Part shown: in pieces, positions 24,607 to 34,993 of the stretch | Position numbering within the stretch: position 1 is the first letter of the stretch | How the letters are laid out: every line of letters starts with the position of its first letter | From: JAFGVL01 sp964546015 | GTDB taxonomy: Bacteria > Bacteroidota > Bacteroidia > Bacteroidales > Paludibacteraceae | DNA: 64,000 nt | Direction: 5' to 3' | Assembly: GCA_964546015.1 (NCBI GenBank) | Contig: CAZJHO010000002.1 | Coordinates: 248,001 to 312,000, forward strand | Made by a program: the position numbers and the translations under genes | The notes under the pieces: generated by a model | Databases searched by the model: none | What the model was told of the DNA's origin: nothing | The model's input: the letters and a program-made list of their open reading frames with translations, nothing else

Positions 24607-25644
24607 TTATTCTGCTTTTTCGCGAATTTCTTTTAAGTGTAACTCCCAATTCCATGCAGACATTAGTGTATCTTCTATTGATGTTTCGGATTTCCATCCC
24701 AGAATTTTATTTGCTCTTTCAGGATTAGCCCAAACTTGCTCAATATCTCCTTCTCGTCGTCCGATTATTTTATAAGGTAACTTTATTCCAGTAACTTTTT
24801 GGAATATATTGACCAATTCAAGCACCGAAATACCTTTTCCTGTTCCTATATTGAAATATTCCAAAGGTTCATCCTGTTTTTCGTTAATCATTCGCTCTAA
24901 GGCAGTAACATGTGCTTTGGCTAAATCAACCACATTTATAAAATCACGAATACAGCTACCATCTAGTGTGTTATAATTGTTTCCATAGATTTTCAATTCT
25001 TTGCGCAATCCGATGGCTGTTTGTGTAATAAAAGGAACTAAATTAGATGGAATTCCAAGGGGTAATTCTCCTATTTCGGCAGAAGGATGTGCTCCGATTG
25101 GATTAAAGTAACGCAAAATAATACTTTGCATTGGTGTTCCGGAATTAATTACATCTCGTATAATTTCTTCACCTATTTGTTTGGTGTTTCCATACGGAGA
25201 GGTTGCCGGTTTGGTTGGTGCTGTTTCATCTACAGGAAGTATGTCTGGTTGACCGTACACTGTACATGATGATGAAAATAATATTTTTTGTATATCATGA
25301 ACAGGCATTAAATCAAGAATATTCATTAAACCGTTCACATTATTACGATAATAAAGAACCGGTTTTTGAACGGATTCGCCAACAGCTTTGCTGGCTGCAA
25401 AATGTATAATTGCTTTTATTTTTTCATATTTTGAGAAAAGATGGTCAAGTCCTACATAATCTTGACAATCTAAATTTTCAAAGTGGGGACGAATACCTGT
25501 TATTCGTTCAATGCCGGCAATAGTATCGACACTCGAATTAGATAAATTATCTAGAATAATTACCTCATAACCGGTTTTTTGAAGTTCGACAACGGTATGT
25601 GAACCAATATAACCGGTACCTCCTGTAACTAAAACTCGTATCAT
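24607..25644 (-). CDS. galE: UDP-glucose 4-epimerase
   Basis: Short-chain dehydrogenase-type epimerase interconverting UDP-glucose and UDP-galactose. At 345 residues it is of normal length. NAD-binding 'GGTGYIGS' (8-15), the catalytic Ser cluster SSS (124-126), and Y151/K155 of the YxxxK motif ('SPYGNTK') are present, as is the family's 'YYRNNVNGLMNIL'. It lies 19 nt downstream of a sugar nucleotidyltransferase gene on the same strand, which may supply its substrate. Confidence 0.95.
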   Translation of the reverse strand: MIRVLVTGGTGYIGSHTVVELQKTGYEVIILDNLSNSSVDTIAGIERITGIRPHFENLDCQDYVGLDHLFSKYEKIKAIIHFAASKAVGESVQKPVLYYRNNVNGLMNILDLMPVHDIQKILFSSSCTVYGQPDILPVDETAPTKPATSPYGNTKQIGEEIIRDVINSGTPMQSIILRYFNPIGAHPSAEIGELPLGIPSNLVPFITQTAIGLRKELKIYGNNYNTLDGSCIRDFINVVDLAKAHVTALERMINEKQDEPLEYFNIGTGKGISVLELVNIFQKVTGIKLPYKIIGRREGDIEQVWANPERANKILGWKSETSIEDTLMSAWNWELHLKEIREKAE

Positions 25645-25663
25645 TATTTGTTTAATAGTTTTT

Positions 25664-26572
25664 TTAATTATTCCACAATTTAGCGGGATATATTTTTTTT
25701 CTTATTAACTCATTAATTCTTAGCACAACCAAAGGTCTATCTTCAGCATAAGTAACTCCAAACCATTTTGATGGCGTATCAAGTACTTTTACCTTCGCTT
25801 GTTTGTTATTAATTAAGTTGTTTACAACTGTAGGAATATAAAATTCGGCTTTAAGGCTTTGACTGTTTGTGCTCAAAAAGTCTTTAAACATTAATAGTGA
25901 GTGTTCAAAATAATCAGGAGTGAAACCCCACATATTCATGGAAACATGAGTTCCTTCGGGTATTTCTTGTTGGATACCTTGTTCATCTTGGTATAAGATA
26001 GTACCACCTTCTTTTTCGATTTTTTCGCGTTCTACAATTGATGTTAGAAATCCATCTTTATCAGTAGTAAAAACACCTCGATTGACAACTCCACTTTCGG
26101 ACAAAGTATTTTCTACTCGATAACCGATCATACAATATTCACCTTTTTTATCGCCTATAGAAGCCAGATAATCAGCTAAAATCTTGAAAGATTCGGTACC
26201 ATAATAATCATCGGCATTAATTACTGCAAACGGTTCTTTAATGCTTTCCATACCCATCAATACTGCGTGATTAGTGCCCCATGGTCTTTCTCTTTCTGTG
26301 TTATAAGTAAATTCTTGCGGAATATTTTCTACTTCCTGAAAAACAACTTCTACGGGAATCTTTCCTTCGTATTTGCTTAAAACTTTTTCACGAAATTCTT
26401 TTTCAAAATTGTGTCTCACTACAAATACTATTTTCCCGAAACCAGCGTTAATAGCATCGAAAACAGAATAATCCATTATGGTTTCTCCGTTTGGTCCTAA
26501 TCCATCTAGTTGTTTTAAACCTCCATAACGGCTGCCCATTCCGGCAGCTAACACCAATAGTGTAGGTTTCAT
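25664..26572 (-). CDS. sugar-phosphate nucleotidyltransferase
   Basis: A 302-residue Rossmann-like nucleotidyltransferase. The N-terminal signature 'LAAGMGSRYGGLKQLDGLGPNGE' binds the nucleotide phosphates; 'VINADDYYG' holds the metal-binding Asp pair. It resembles the GalU/NTP_transferase group, probably a UTP:sugar-1-phosphate enzyme given galE next door, but the base and sugar cannot be read from sequence. The variant 'SRYGG-KQ' in place of the 'GTR..P..K' of classic GalU is seen in a Bacteroidota-specific branch. Confidence 0.8.
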   Translation of the reverse strand: MKPTLLVLAAGMGSRYGGLKQLDGLGPNGETIMDYSVFDAINAGFGKIVFVVRHNFEKEFREKVLSKYEGKIPVEVVFQEVENIPQEFTYNTERERPWGTNHAVLMGMESIKEPFAVINADDYYGTESFKILADYLASIGDKKGEYCMIGYRVENTLSESGVVNRGVFTTDKDGFLTSIVEREKIEKEGGTILYQDEQGIQQEIPEGTHVSMNMWGFTPDYFEHSLLMFKDFLSTNSQSLKAEFYIPTVVNNLINNKQAKVKVLDTPSKWFGVTYAEDRPLVVLRINELIRKKIYPAKLWNN

Positions 26573-26715
26573 TATAATTTTTCTTTAATTTTTTTTAATT
26601 TCACAATCGGCAAAAGTACAAAAAATAATTGCTAAACTTTCAAAAAATTTCAATTTAGGATTTATTTTATCAACAATGTCGATTTTCTGCTTTTAAAGCC
26701 TTTATAAGGGTTTTT

Positions 26716-28502
26716 TTATGGTTTAATAAATTTTGAAACGGGCTTTTCTTCGTTGAATAATAAAGCTGTGTTTATAAGCGCTAAATGAGAATAGGCTTGA
26801 GGAAAATTGCCTAAAGGCCTCTTCGTTTCAAAATCTAAATCTTCGCTAAATAAACCTAAATGATTTGAGTATGATAATAACTGATTGAAAATTTTTAAAG
26901 CTTCTTTTTCTTCTCCAATGACAAAAAGGGCTCTGATAAGCCAAAAAGTACAAATATTAAAGGACGAAGATGGTAAGCCGAAATCATCCTTGTTTTTATA
27001 TCGATACATCAGACCGTTTTGAAATAATTCTTCTTTAATTTTTAACACTGTTTTTATATACTTTTCCTCTTTTGAGTCGATAAAGCCGTATTGCTCCATC
27101 AGTAAAAGAGAAGAATCGACTTCATTTCCATTATAACTTTGAGTAAATGTTTGTAACGGTTCATTCCACCCATGAGCAAATATATCGTCTTTTACAAGTT
27201 CTGCTTCGGTTTGCCATTCAGTTTGATAATAGGATTTTCCTAAAATTGCGGCAATTTTCACGGCTCTATCTAATGCTACCCAACACATTATTTTAGAAAA
27301 AACGAAATGTTCTTTTTTATTTCGGAATTCCCAAATACCATGATCTTTGTTGCGCCATTCATTGTAAACGGTATTTACTATGTTTTTTACGATTTCCCAC
27401 ATTTCTTCGATTTCGTCCAATGTACCGGGAAAATGAATATAATAGTTATAAACAACATCCATCAGATAGCCTAATGAATCATTTTGTTGTTGATTATAGG
27501 CAGCATTTCCTATACGAACCGGTTTCGAATTTTCGTAGCCGGAAAGATGTGGTAGAATTTCTTCCGTAAGAACTCGACTACCGTCTATTCCATATAAAAT
27601 TTGAAATGAATCTACTTTAGATTTTAATATTCTTTTAATAAAATTCAAGAATCGTTCTGCGGATGATTGGTGTCCTAATTTAATTTGGGTTTCGATGGAC
27701 ATAGAAGCATCTCTAAGCCAACAGAAACGATAATCCCAATTGCGTTCTTCTCCTATAACTTCAGGGATGCTTGTTGTGATTGCGGCTAAAACAGATCCGG
27801 TGTTTTGGTATGACATTAATTTTAATACCAAAAGACTTCTTGAAATAATATCGTTATAATTAGTGAATTTTCTGGAACGGTTATTCCAGTTAAGCCAATA
27901 TACTTTGGTTCGTTGGTATTCTAAATAAATGCGGTCAATGTCAATAGAAATAAGTTTTTGACTGTAAGAGAGGAGTAAGAATTCGTCTTTTTCAAGCACG
28001 ATTTCTTGTTCATTTAAAATATCGTCAAAATTAAGGCTTGAGTATAAATATAGATTGTCTTTTTTATTTTTTTCTGAGAAAGTATAGATAAAATCAGGAG
28101 ATTTTATATGTAAAGCTTTCTCTCGAGCATAATTCATTACCGGATTGTACTTTATCCGAAATCGGGGAGAGCCTTTTTTAATCCGTATGTAACGATATAT
28201 TTCAGACGGAATATAATATTTAGAATCGATAGTGCGGTAACGAGGCATAAAATCTAAAACTTCGAATATTCCTTCGTTAGATGAAAATGTGGTTAAAAGT
28301 ATATTGGTCCCTTTTAAGTATTTTTGTGTAATGGTATAAGTTTCATCAACCAAAAAAGAAAAACATCCACCTTTTTTCTCATCGAGTATTTTAGAAAAGA
28401 CAGAGGATGAATCAAATACAGGAAAACATAACCAATCAATACTTCCTTCTTTTGAAATTAATGCAGCTGTTTTACAATTACGCCATAATCGAGATTTTTC
28501 AT
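26716..28502 (-). pseudogene. GH15 glycoside hydrolase, frameshifted near its N-terminus
   Basis: The reading frame from about 28480 to 26716 encodes a nearly complete GH15 (glucoamylase/trehalase-like) protein: N-terminal beta-sandwich, then the (alpha/alpha)6 barrel with 'EERNWDYRFCWLRDASM' carrying the general acid region and 'NFPQAYSHLALINTAL' near the end. The natural start would be the ATG at 28502, 18 nt after the otsAB stop, giving MKNLDYGVI, the usual family N-terminus. The continuation NCKTAALISKEGS lies in another frame. No ATG or GTG precedes the domain in that frame; the first possible start is a TTG at 28353, which would remove about 50 conserved residues. A 7-nt deletion between AATTG repeats at 28473-28481 would explain it. 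Restored length would be about 598 residues, as in the family. Confidence 0.75.
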
Positions 28503-28520
28503 AGTCATTTGTTATTAAAA

Positions 28521-30695
28521 TTACTCCGTTTTTATCAATTTATTGAAAAATGCCAATACGCCGGATTGTGTAGGGATGTTATATTTAGCAAGAGTGGAAT
28601 TTTGACCGACTTTGATTGTTATTGCATCAGATGGTAGAGCCATAAACATTTCTTCATCGGTGGTATCGTCGCCTATTGCCATTATAAAATCATAATTATC
28701 TGCACTAATCAGGCGTTTTGCTTCTGTACCTTTACTTATATTTAATGGCTTAAACTCTACAATTTTATTTCCTTTCATTATTTGCAGGTTGTTGCGAAAA
28801 CAAGCATGCATTAGCGCATCGACCAATTGATTAACTCTAAGGTTGGCTAGCCAAGAATCTACATTTCGGTAATGCCAAACAAGCGCAGTGTCTTTTATTT
28901 CTATTTTAGAGTGAGGGGTTCGTTTGGTTATATATTTTAAAATAGAAATAATTTTATCGTCCCAATCTATGTTTTGAAGGACTTGATGCCATTTTCCATT
29001 TTCCTTGTAAAAAGCACCGTGTTCTGCCGATAAGGATATAGGTAGATAACCGAACCAATTATCTAGACTATTTTTATTTCGTCCGCTATTTATAACTATT
29101 TTATTTTTCGGATCATTACTTAATCTTTTTAGTAAGTTAATCACATCAGCAGAGGGTACAGCTGTTTCCGGATCATGATAGAAAGGCACTAAAGTTCCGT
29201 CATAATCCAGTAAAATAAGTCGTTTACATGCTTTGTTATAAGCATTTTTAATAAACTCAAAATTATTTTTTTCTATTATTTTTTCTTGTAAAATATTGTT
29301 TTTGTTTTTTACTGCTTTAAGTTCTTCAATAAAATTTTCTGCCCAATGTCTTACTGTTTGATTCGATATGATTTCTTGCATGGCAGCAAGTGATTTCATT
29401 TGTTTATCCAGTGGCATTTCTAGTGCTTGAAGTATGGCATCTTCTATTTCTTTTGCATCAGTTGGGTTTACAATTATTGCATCCGAGAGTTCGGCTGCAG
29501 CACCTGCCATTTCGCTTAAAATAAGTACTCCGGGATTGTTGCGTTTGGTAGCTAAATATTCTTTAGCAACGAGATTCATACCATCTCGAAAAGGCGTAAC
29601 TAGTGCAATGTCAGAGATATAATATAAAGGTGTGAGTTGTTCGAAGCTAAAGTTTCGATAAAAATAATATACCGGACGCCAATTAACGGTTGAGTATTTT
29701 CCATTAATATTACCGACAGCTTTATCTATCTTGTCTTTCAGGTTAGCATACATTTTTACATTATCGCGCGAAGGAGCAACAATCATCAACAACGAAACTT
29801 TGCCTCGATATGCCGGATTGTTTTCTAAAAAACTTTTAAAACTTTTTAATCGGAGTAAAATTCCTTTACTATAATCAAGCCTATCAACCGATAGTATTAG
29901 TTTTCCTGTATTAAAATTTTTTTTCTTCACTTCTTCGGCTTCCGACATTATTGCGGGATTTAAAATAGCATCATGATACAACTCGTAATTAATGCCCATT
30001 GGGAAAGCGTCCACATTTACAATTCGTTTTTGTAAATGGATTTCATCCAAATGACAATCTAATTTTAATACTCTGTAAATAGCACTGATAAAATGCCTCA
30101 TGTAACTGTGCGTATGAAAACCGATAAGATCTGCTCCCAATAATCCTTCCAAAACTTCTGTTCGTTCAGGGAGTGTGCGGAATAATTCGTAGGAAGGGAA
30201 GGGGATATGATGAAAATATCCAATATTAATATCTTGAACTTTGTCTCTAATTTGTTTGGGCAGCAGCATCAGATGATAATCTTGAATCCAAACAATATCT
30301 CCGGGTTCAATAATAGACAATGCTGCCTGACAGAACAATGCGTTTACTTTTTGATATGTTTCCCAATACTTTTTCTTATGCCTTATATAGCTTGGAAAAT
30401 AATGACAAAGAGGCCATAGTACGCTGTTGCTATAGCCTTCATAGTAGTTTTCAATTTGTTCGGGAGATAAATAAACAGGGTAAAAATTATGTTCTTTTAA
30501 TTGTTTGTCGATATTATCTTTTTCTTGGCAAGATTCTAAATACATACCAGGCCAACCAACCCAATATTTATCTAAATTTGTACTTAAAGAATCAAGCCCT
30601 GTGGTTAATCCTCCCGGACTCGGAATAACTTTGTATTCGTTATTTTCTTCAATAATTTTTAGTGGAAGCCGATTGGCTATAATGACAATTTTCAT
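28521..30695 (-). CDS. bifunctional trehalose-6-phosphate synthase/phosphatase
   Basis: A 724-residue fusion making trehalose from UDP-glucose and glucose-6-phosphate. Residues 1 to about 465 are the GT20 synthase (OtsA): 'IVIIANRLP', 'PSPGGLTTGL', 'WVGWPG', 'VWIQDYHLMLLP', 'GLLGADLIGFHTHSY', 'TPFRDGMNLVAKEY'. Residues about 490-724 are the HAD phosphatase (OtsB): motif I 'LDYDGTLVPF' with both catalytic Asp, 'INSGRNKNSLDNWF' and the metal site 'GDDTTDEEMF'. The start chosen is the ATG at 30695, which gives the canonical N-terminus; the frame extends 24 codons upstream without an ATG. The GH15 gene follows. Confidence 0.95.
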   Translation of the reverse strand: MKIVIIANRLPLKIIEENNEYKVIPSPGGLTTGLDSLSTNLDKYWVGWPGMYLESCQEKDNIDKQLKEHNFYPVYLSPEQIENYYEGYSNSVLWPLCHYFPSYIRHKKKYWETYQKVNALFCQAALSIIEPGDIVWIQDYHLMLLPKQIRDKVQDINIGYFHHIPFPSYELFRTLPERTEVLEGLLGADLIGFHTHSYMRHFISAIYRVLKLDCHLDEIHLQKRIVNVDAFPMGINYELYHDAILNPAIMSEAEEVKKKNFNTGKLILSVDRLDYSKGILLRLKSFKSFLENNPAYRGKVSLLMIVAPSRDNVKMYANLKDKIDKAVGNINGKYSTVNWRPVYYFYRNFSFEQLTPLYYISDIALVTPFRDGMNLVAKEYLATKRNNPGVLILSEMAGAAAELSDAIIVNPTDAKEIEDAILQALEMPLDKQMKSLAAMQEIISNQTVRHWAENFIEELKAVKNKNNILQEKIIEKNNFEFIKNAYNKACKRLILLDYDGTLVPFYHDPETAVPSADVINLLKRLSNDPKNKIVINSGRNKNSLDNWFGYLPISLSAEHGAFYKENGKWHQVLQNIDWDDKIISILKYITKRTPHSKIEIKDTALVWHYRNVDSWLANLRVNQLVDALMHACFRNNLQIMKGNKIVEFKPLNISKGTEAKRLISADNYDFIMAIGDDTTDEEMFMALPSDAITIKVGQNSTLAKYNIPTQSGVLAFFNKLIKTE

Positions 30696-30881
30696 GGACT
30701 GATTTATAATTTTGTTTTGAATGTTCTGTAGCAAATATAACTTTTTTTGCTTTATTATCCCAGACAATCAATATTTATTTAACTTTTTAAAAAGTATTTT
30801 AATTTTTGAAATTGTGTTTGATAAAGAATTTGATTATTTTAGCCGTCGATAAAGAAAATTTTACCAAAATAAGTTAGTGTT

Positions 30882-32630
30882 ATGGAAAACAATGATTTAA
30901 TTCAATTTGTTACAACAAAAGCTCAGGCTTGGATAAAAGGTAATTATGATGCTGAAACTAAAAAACAGGTTCAACAATTACTAGATAATTCTGATAAAAC
31001 GGATTTAATAGAAGCTTTTTATAAAGATTTGGAATTTGGTACCGGTGGTTTGCGTGGTATCATGGGAGTTGGCACCAATCGTATGAATAAATACACCGTA
31101 GGAGCAGCAACTCAAGGCTTGTCGAACTATCTGAAAAAACAATTTTCGGGTGTTCCACAGATTTCAGTAGTTATCGGACATGATTGTCGTAATAACAGCC
31201 GTTTTTTTGCTGAAACATCGGCTAATATTTTTTCTGCGAATGGCATAAAAGTATATTTGTTTGAAGATCTTCGCCCAACACCCGAAACATCATTTGCCAT
31301 ACGCGAATTAGGCTGTCAAAGTGGTATCATACTTACTGCCAGCCATAATCCGAAAGAATACAACGGATATAAAGCCTACTGGGATGATGGAGCTCAATTA
31401 GTAGCGCCACATGATGTAGATGTGATTAAAGAAGTAGAAAAAATATCTTCGGTTGATGATATTAAATTTGAAGGAAATCCGGCTTTGATTGAAATTATAG
31501 GAGAAGAAATCGATAAAAAATTCATTGAAAAAATTAAAACCATAACTCTTTCCCCTGAATCTGTTGCAAAACACAGTGATATTAAAATTGTTTATACGCC
31601 GATACATGGTACGGGGATAAAACTTATTCCTCGTACTTTAAAAGAACTTGGTTTCAAAAATATTATCGGTGTACCCGAACAAGAAGTAATCAGTGGCGAT
31701 TTTCCAACTGTAGTCTCACCCAACCCGGAAGAGCCGGCAGCATTGGATATGGCTATTAAACGCGCGAACGAAACACAAGCCGACCTTGTACTTGCATCCG
31801 ATCCGGATGCCGACCGTGTAGGTATTGCCATACGCAATGACAAAGGCGAATTTATCTTAGTAAATGGGAATCAAACAGCCATGATGCTTACTTATTATTT
31901 AGTGCGTCGTTGGAAAGAATTGGGTAAACTAAAAGGTAATGAGTACATGGTAAAAACCATTGTTTCTACTGAAATGATGAAAATCATACCGGAACGCAAT
32001 GGCATAGAATGTTATGATGTGTACACAGGTTTTAAGTGGATTGCCGCAGTTATGCGTGAAAATGAAGGTAAAAAAACATATATAGGAGGAGGGGAGGAGA
32101 GTTACGGATATTTACCTGAAGATTTTTGTCGCGATAAAGACGCTGTTTCATCATGTGTGCTTATTGCCGAAATGATGGCTTGGGCAAAAGATAATGGTAT
32201 GAGTTTGTATCAATTATTAAAGCAAATTTATTTAGATTACGGTTTTTCTAAAGAAAAAGGAATCTCTTTAGTGCGAAAAGGAAAATCGGGAGCTGAAGAA
32301 ATTAAACAAATGATGCAAGATTTCAGAGTTAATCCACCTATTCAAATAGCAGGATCAAAAGTGCTTAGAATTAAAGACTTCTTATCTTTAACCGAAACAA
32401 ATATAGAAACCGGCAAATCTTCAAAATTAGAAATGCCGACCACTTCAGATACATTACAGTTTTTTACAAAAGATGACTCTAAGATTTCGGTTCGTCCTTC
32501 TGGAACAGAGCCTAAGATTAAATTCTACATCGAAGTTCGTCATACGATGAAATCTATCGAAGATTACGATAAAGTAAATGCTGAGGCAGATACTAAAATT
32601 GAAGCAATCAAAAAATCGTTTAATATTTGA
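30882..32630 (+). CDS. phosphoglucomutase/phosphomannomutase
   Basis: Alpha-D-phosphohexomutase of 582 residues interconverting hexose-6- and hexose-1-phosphates. The phosphoserine loop is 'TASHNPKEYNGYK' with S154; the Mg2+ loop is 'DPDADRVGIA'; the sugar-binding loop 'GGEESYGY' and the C-terminal phosphate-binding 'RPSGTEPKIKFY' are complete. Length fits the PGM2/PgcA-like branch, which prefers glucose-1-phosphate. It diverges from otsAB and would feed UDP-glucose and glycogen synthesis. Confidence 0.93.
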   Translation: MENNDLIQFVTTKAQAWIKGNYDAETKKQVQQLLDNSDKTDLIEAFYKDLEFGTGGLRGIMGVGTNRMNKYTVGAATQGLSNYLKKQFSGVPQISVVIGHDCRNNSRFFAETSANIFSANGIKVYLFEDLRPTPETSFAIRELGCQSGIILTASHNPKEYNGYKAYWDDGAQLVAPHDVDVIKEVEKISSVDDIKFEGNPALIEIIGEEIDKKFIEKIKTITLSPESVAKHSDIKIVYTPIHGTGIKLIPRTLKELGFKNIIGVPEQEVISGDFPTVVSPNPEEPAALDMAIKRANETQADLVLASDPDADRVGIAIRNDKGEFILVNGNQTAMMLTYYLVRRWKELGKLKGNEYMVKTIVSTEMMKIIPERNGIECYDVYTGFKWIAAVMRENEGKKTYIGGGEESYGYLPEDFCRDKDAVSSCVLIAEMMAWAKDNGMSLYQLLKQIYLDYGFSKEKGISLVRKGKSGAEEIKQMMQDFRVNPPIQIAGSKVLRIKDFLSLTETNIETGKSSKLEMPTTSDTLQFFTKDDSKISVRPSGTEPKIKFYIEVRHTMKSIEDYDKVNAEADTKIEAIKKSFNI

Positions 32631-32653
32631 TTGATAAGAAAATAGAAATATTC

Positions 32654-32694
32654 AAAAGTGGGTAGCAATATGAATTGTTCGCCCATTTTTTATT
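32654..32694 (+). terminator. terminator of the phosphohexomutase gene
   Basis: A GTGGG...GCAAT arm pairs imperfectly with ATTGTTcGCCCA (32674-32686 region) and is followed by TTTTTT. It lies 24 nt after the stop. Confidence 0.65.
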
Positions 32695-32782
32695 TGTGTT
32701 TTTTGAGAATTTAAAATGATGAGATACCAAAAAAAAATCGTATCTTTGCGCTTTGATTCCTCTCATTCAGATTGAATATACA

Positions 32783-33598
32783 ATGAAAGAAGCGTTGAAA
32801 GTTTTAGTCATAGCACAAGAAATGACACCTTATTTGCCGGAATCTCGATTGGCAAATATTTCCAGAAGATTACCTCAATTAATTCAAGAAAAAGGCAGAG
32901 AAATGCGGGCTTTTATGCCACGCTTTGGTTGTATAAATGAAAGACGCAACCAATTGCATGAAGTAATTCGTCTTTCAGGTATGAACTTGATTATAAATGA
33001 TACCGATCATCCTTTAATTATAAAAGTTGCATCCATACAATCTGCACGAATGCAAGTTTATTTTATTGATAATGAAGATTTTTTTCAAAGAAAGTTTGTT
33101 ACCATCAATGAACAAGGACAAGAATTTGAGGATAATGATGAAAGAAGTATTTTCTTTGTGCGTGGAGTGATAGAAACTGTGAAAAAACTTCGTTGGACAC
33201 CCGATGTAATACATTGTCATGGTTGGATGACAGCATTGATGCCTTTGTATATTAAGAAATCGTTTAACGAAGATCCTTTTTTCAAAGACTCAAAAGTGGT
33301 ATTCTCACTCTATGATGATGCTTTCAAAACTCCTTTTAAATCAACATTTTCCAGTTATTTGTATCTAGACGGGATTGAAAAATCCGATTTAAAATCTATT
33401 GAAAAATCTACTATAGACTATAATTCTTTAATTAAATTAGCAGTCGATTTTTCTGATGGAGTGATTTCTGTTGCCGATAATGTTGATTCAGAGGTAGAAA
33501 AACATATCAAAAGTAAGAAAACACCTCATTTAAAACATACAGATGATGAGAACTTTATCGATTCTTACATCGAGTTTTATGATAGCTTATACAATTAA
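32783..33598 (+). CDS. GT5-type glycogen/starch synthase N-terminal domain protein
   Basis: A 271-residue protein equal to the N-terminal Rossmann domain of glycogen synthases ('KVLVIAQEMTPYLPES', 'ISRRLPQLIQEKGREMRAFMPRFG', 'TPDVIHCHGWMTALMPLY'). The second Rossmann domain with the sugar-nucleotide E-x7-E motif is missing, and the usual ADP-glucose motif KTGGLADV is replaced by PESRLANISRRLP. Such short proteins are conserved across Bacteroidales, so this is a family trait, not truncation; whether they synthesise glycogen is doubtful. The start is the ATG at 32783, not the upstream TTG. A TATCTTTG box lies at 32741-32748. The DUF4270 gene follows 12 nt later. Confidence 0.8.
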   Translation: MKEALKVLVIAQEMTPYLPESRLANISRRLPQLIQEKGREMRAFMPRFGCINERRNQLHEVIRLSGMNLIINDTDHPLIIKVASIQSARMQVYFIDNEDFFQRKFVTINEQGQEFEDNDERSIFFVRGVIETVKKLRWTPDVIHCHGWMTALMPLYIKKSFNEDPFFKDSKVVFSLYDDAFKTPFKSTFSSYLYLDGIEKSDLKSIEKSTIDYNSLIKLAVDFSDGVISVADNVDSEVEKHIKSKKTPHLKHTDDENFIDSYIEFYDSLYN

Positions 33599-33610
33599 TA
33601 TTCATAGTTT

Positions 33611-34957
33611 ATGTTGAAAATACTGCGCAACTTTTGGCTGCCTGCTGTTTTTCCCGTATTGTTATTTTCTTGCTCGGACGAAGCTCTTAATGTTGACAAC
33701 TCAATGCAACCTGTAAGTGATAAGATCGAAGTATATGCAGGTCAGTTCCCGATTGTTACTTCATGGACTAAGCAAGAAAGTGTTCTTTCTAGCATCAATA
33801 ATAACTACTTTTTATTAGGATCGATTTCCGATAAAGTATTCGGACAAACCAACGCCGAAATTTTAGCCCAATTTTCTTGCCCGTTTGATTTGAGATTACC
33901 ACTTAATGTTGATTCAACATCACTCACCTTGGAACTTAAAATCAGTTCATTTCAAGCAATGGGGGATTCTATAATCAACATCAATGTATATAAAATGGAT
34001 GTAGGAACTTTTTCGTACAGAGGTTCTTATAAATCAGACATAAATCCTGCTGACTTTTGTTCAAAAAATGAAAAAATTGGCTATAAAAGCTTCAAAGCTC
34101 ATGCTGATACCTCTACTGTAGTAATAGAATTAGATGAAGCTTTAAAAAATGCAATGATTGATGCAGCACAAAACAACAATAGTATTTATACCAACGAATC
34201 TACTTTTTTAAATTTTTTGAAAGGACTTTATATTGAAGTAGAAAATGGAGGAAATGTTATGCTATCTATTAATGAAATGGATATGTATCTTTTTTCCAGA
34301 TACAAAAATGAAGCAGGAGTTTATATAGGTCAAACATCCATATTTCCAGCTAATAAAGAAGTGCGTCAGGTAAACTATATAGAACATCTTTACACAGGAG
34401 CTGATAACATTCCTACAACTCAAGATTCGGTAATGTTTGTATCGTCTCCGGCAGGTACTGTCAGTGGACTTACAATTCCTTTAGGAAAAATTAGTAAGCA
34501 ATTTGGAATAGAGGTGAAAGATGGTATTCCTTATGCAGAAAATGGACGAAAACTAAGTATCAATAGTGCTATAATGACTATTACGGTTGCCGATACAGCG
34601 AACAATTTGATACCAACTCCTCCTTATTTGTTATTGATAAAAGAATCAGAGCTAACTGATTTTTTCTCAAAAAATAAAGAAACGGATAATATAGTTTCGA
34701 TGGTAGGATTTTACGATACGAGTTCTGCATCATATTCATTTAGAGTACATAAATATTTAGCTAAAGAGTTAAATACAGCATTAGCCGAAGATGCTACAGA
34801 CAAGTTGTTTCTTATTCCTGTTGATGGAGAATATAATTCTATATACGGAACCTTGTCAAAAATACGATATGCGTATAGTTTTTATGCAGCCTCGTTGTGT
34901 ACAGAAAATCATCCAACGAATCCAATCAAATTTGATATAGTTGTCAGTGGATTCTAA
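33611..34957 (+). CDS. DUF4270 outer-membrane lipoprotein
   Basis: A 448-residue lipoprotein: signal peptide with lipobox ending 'VLLFSC' (Cys about residue 21), followed by 'SDEAL...', so it is probably lipidated and placed on the outer membrane. The remainder is beta-rich with 'TDNEIlAQFSCPFDLRLPLNVDSTSLTLELKI'-like strands matching DUF4270, a Bacteroidota-only family next to glycogen-synthase-like genes. Its function is unknown. It is co-transcribed with the GT5-type gene (12-nt gap) and ends at a strong bidirectional terminator. Confidence 0.85.
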   Translation: MLKILRNFWLPAVFPVLLFSCSDEALNVDNSMQPVSDKIEVYAGQFPIVTSWTKQESVLSSINNNYFLLGSISDKVFGQTNAEILAQFSCPFDLRLPLNVDSTSLTLELKISSFQAMGDSIININVYKMDVGTFSYRGSYKSDINPADFCSKNEKIGYKSFKAHADTSTVVIELDEALKNAMIDAAQNNNSIYTNESTFLNFLKGLYIEVENGGNVMLSINEMDMYLFSRYKNEAGVYIGQTSIFPANKEVRQVNYIEHLYTGADNIPTTQDSVMFVSSPAGTVSGLTIPLGKISKQFGIEVKDGIPYAENGRKLSINSAIMTITVADTANNLIPTPPYLLLIKESELTDFFSKNKETDNIVSMVGFYDTSSASYSFRVHKYLAKELNTALAEDATDKLFLIPVDGEYNSIYGTLSKIRYAYSFYAASLCTENHPTNPIKFDIVVSGF

Positions 34958-34962
34958 AACAT

Positions 34963-34993
34963 AAAAAAACGGAGCAAAAAGCTCCGTTTTTTT
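34963..34993. terminator. bidirectional terminator
   Basis: AAACGGAGC / GCTCCGTTT stem around loop AAAAA (34976-34980), with A-run and T-run on the two sides, between two converging genes. Confidence 0.9.

Noticed and set aside
32783..33598. Truncated glycogen synthase pseudogene
   Set aside because: Short single-domain GT5-like proteins beside DUF4270 genes are a conserved Bacteroidales feature; the frame is intact.
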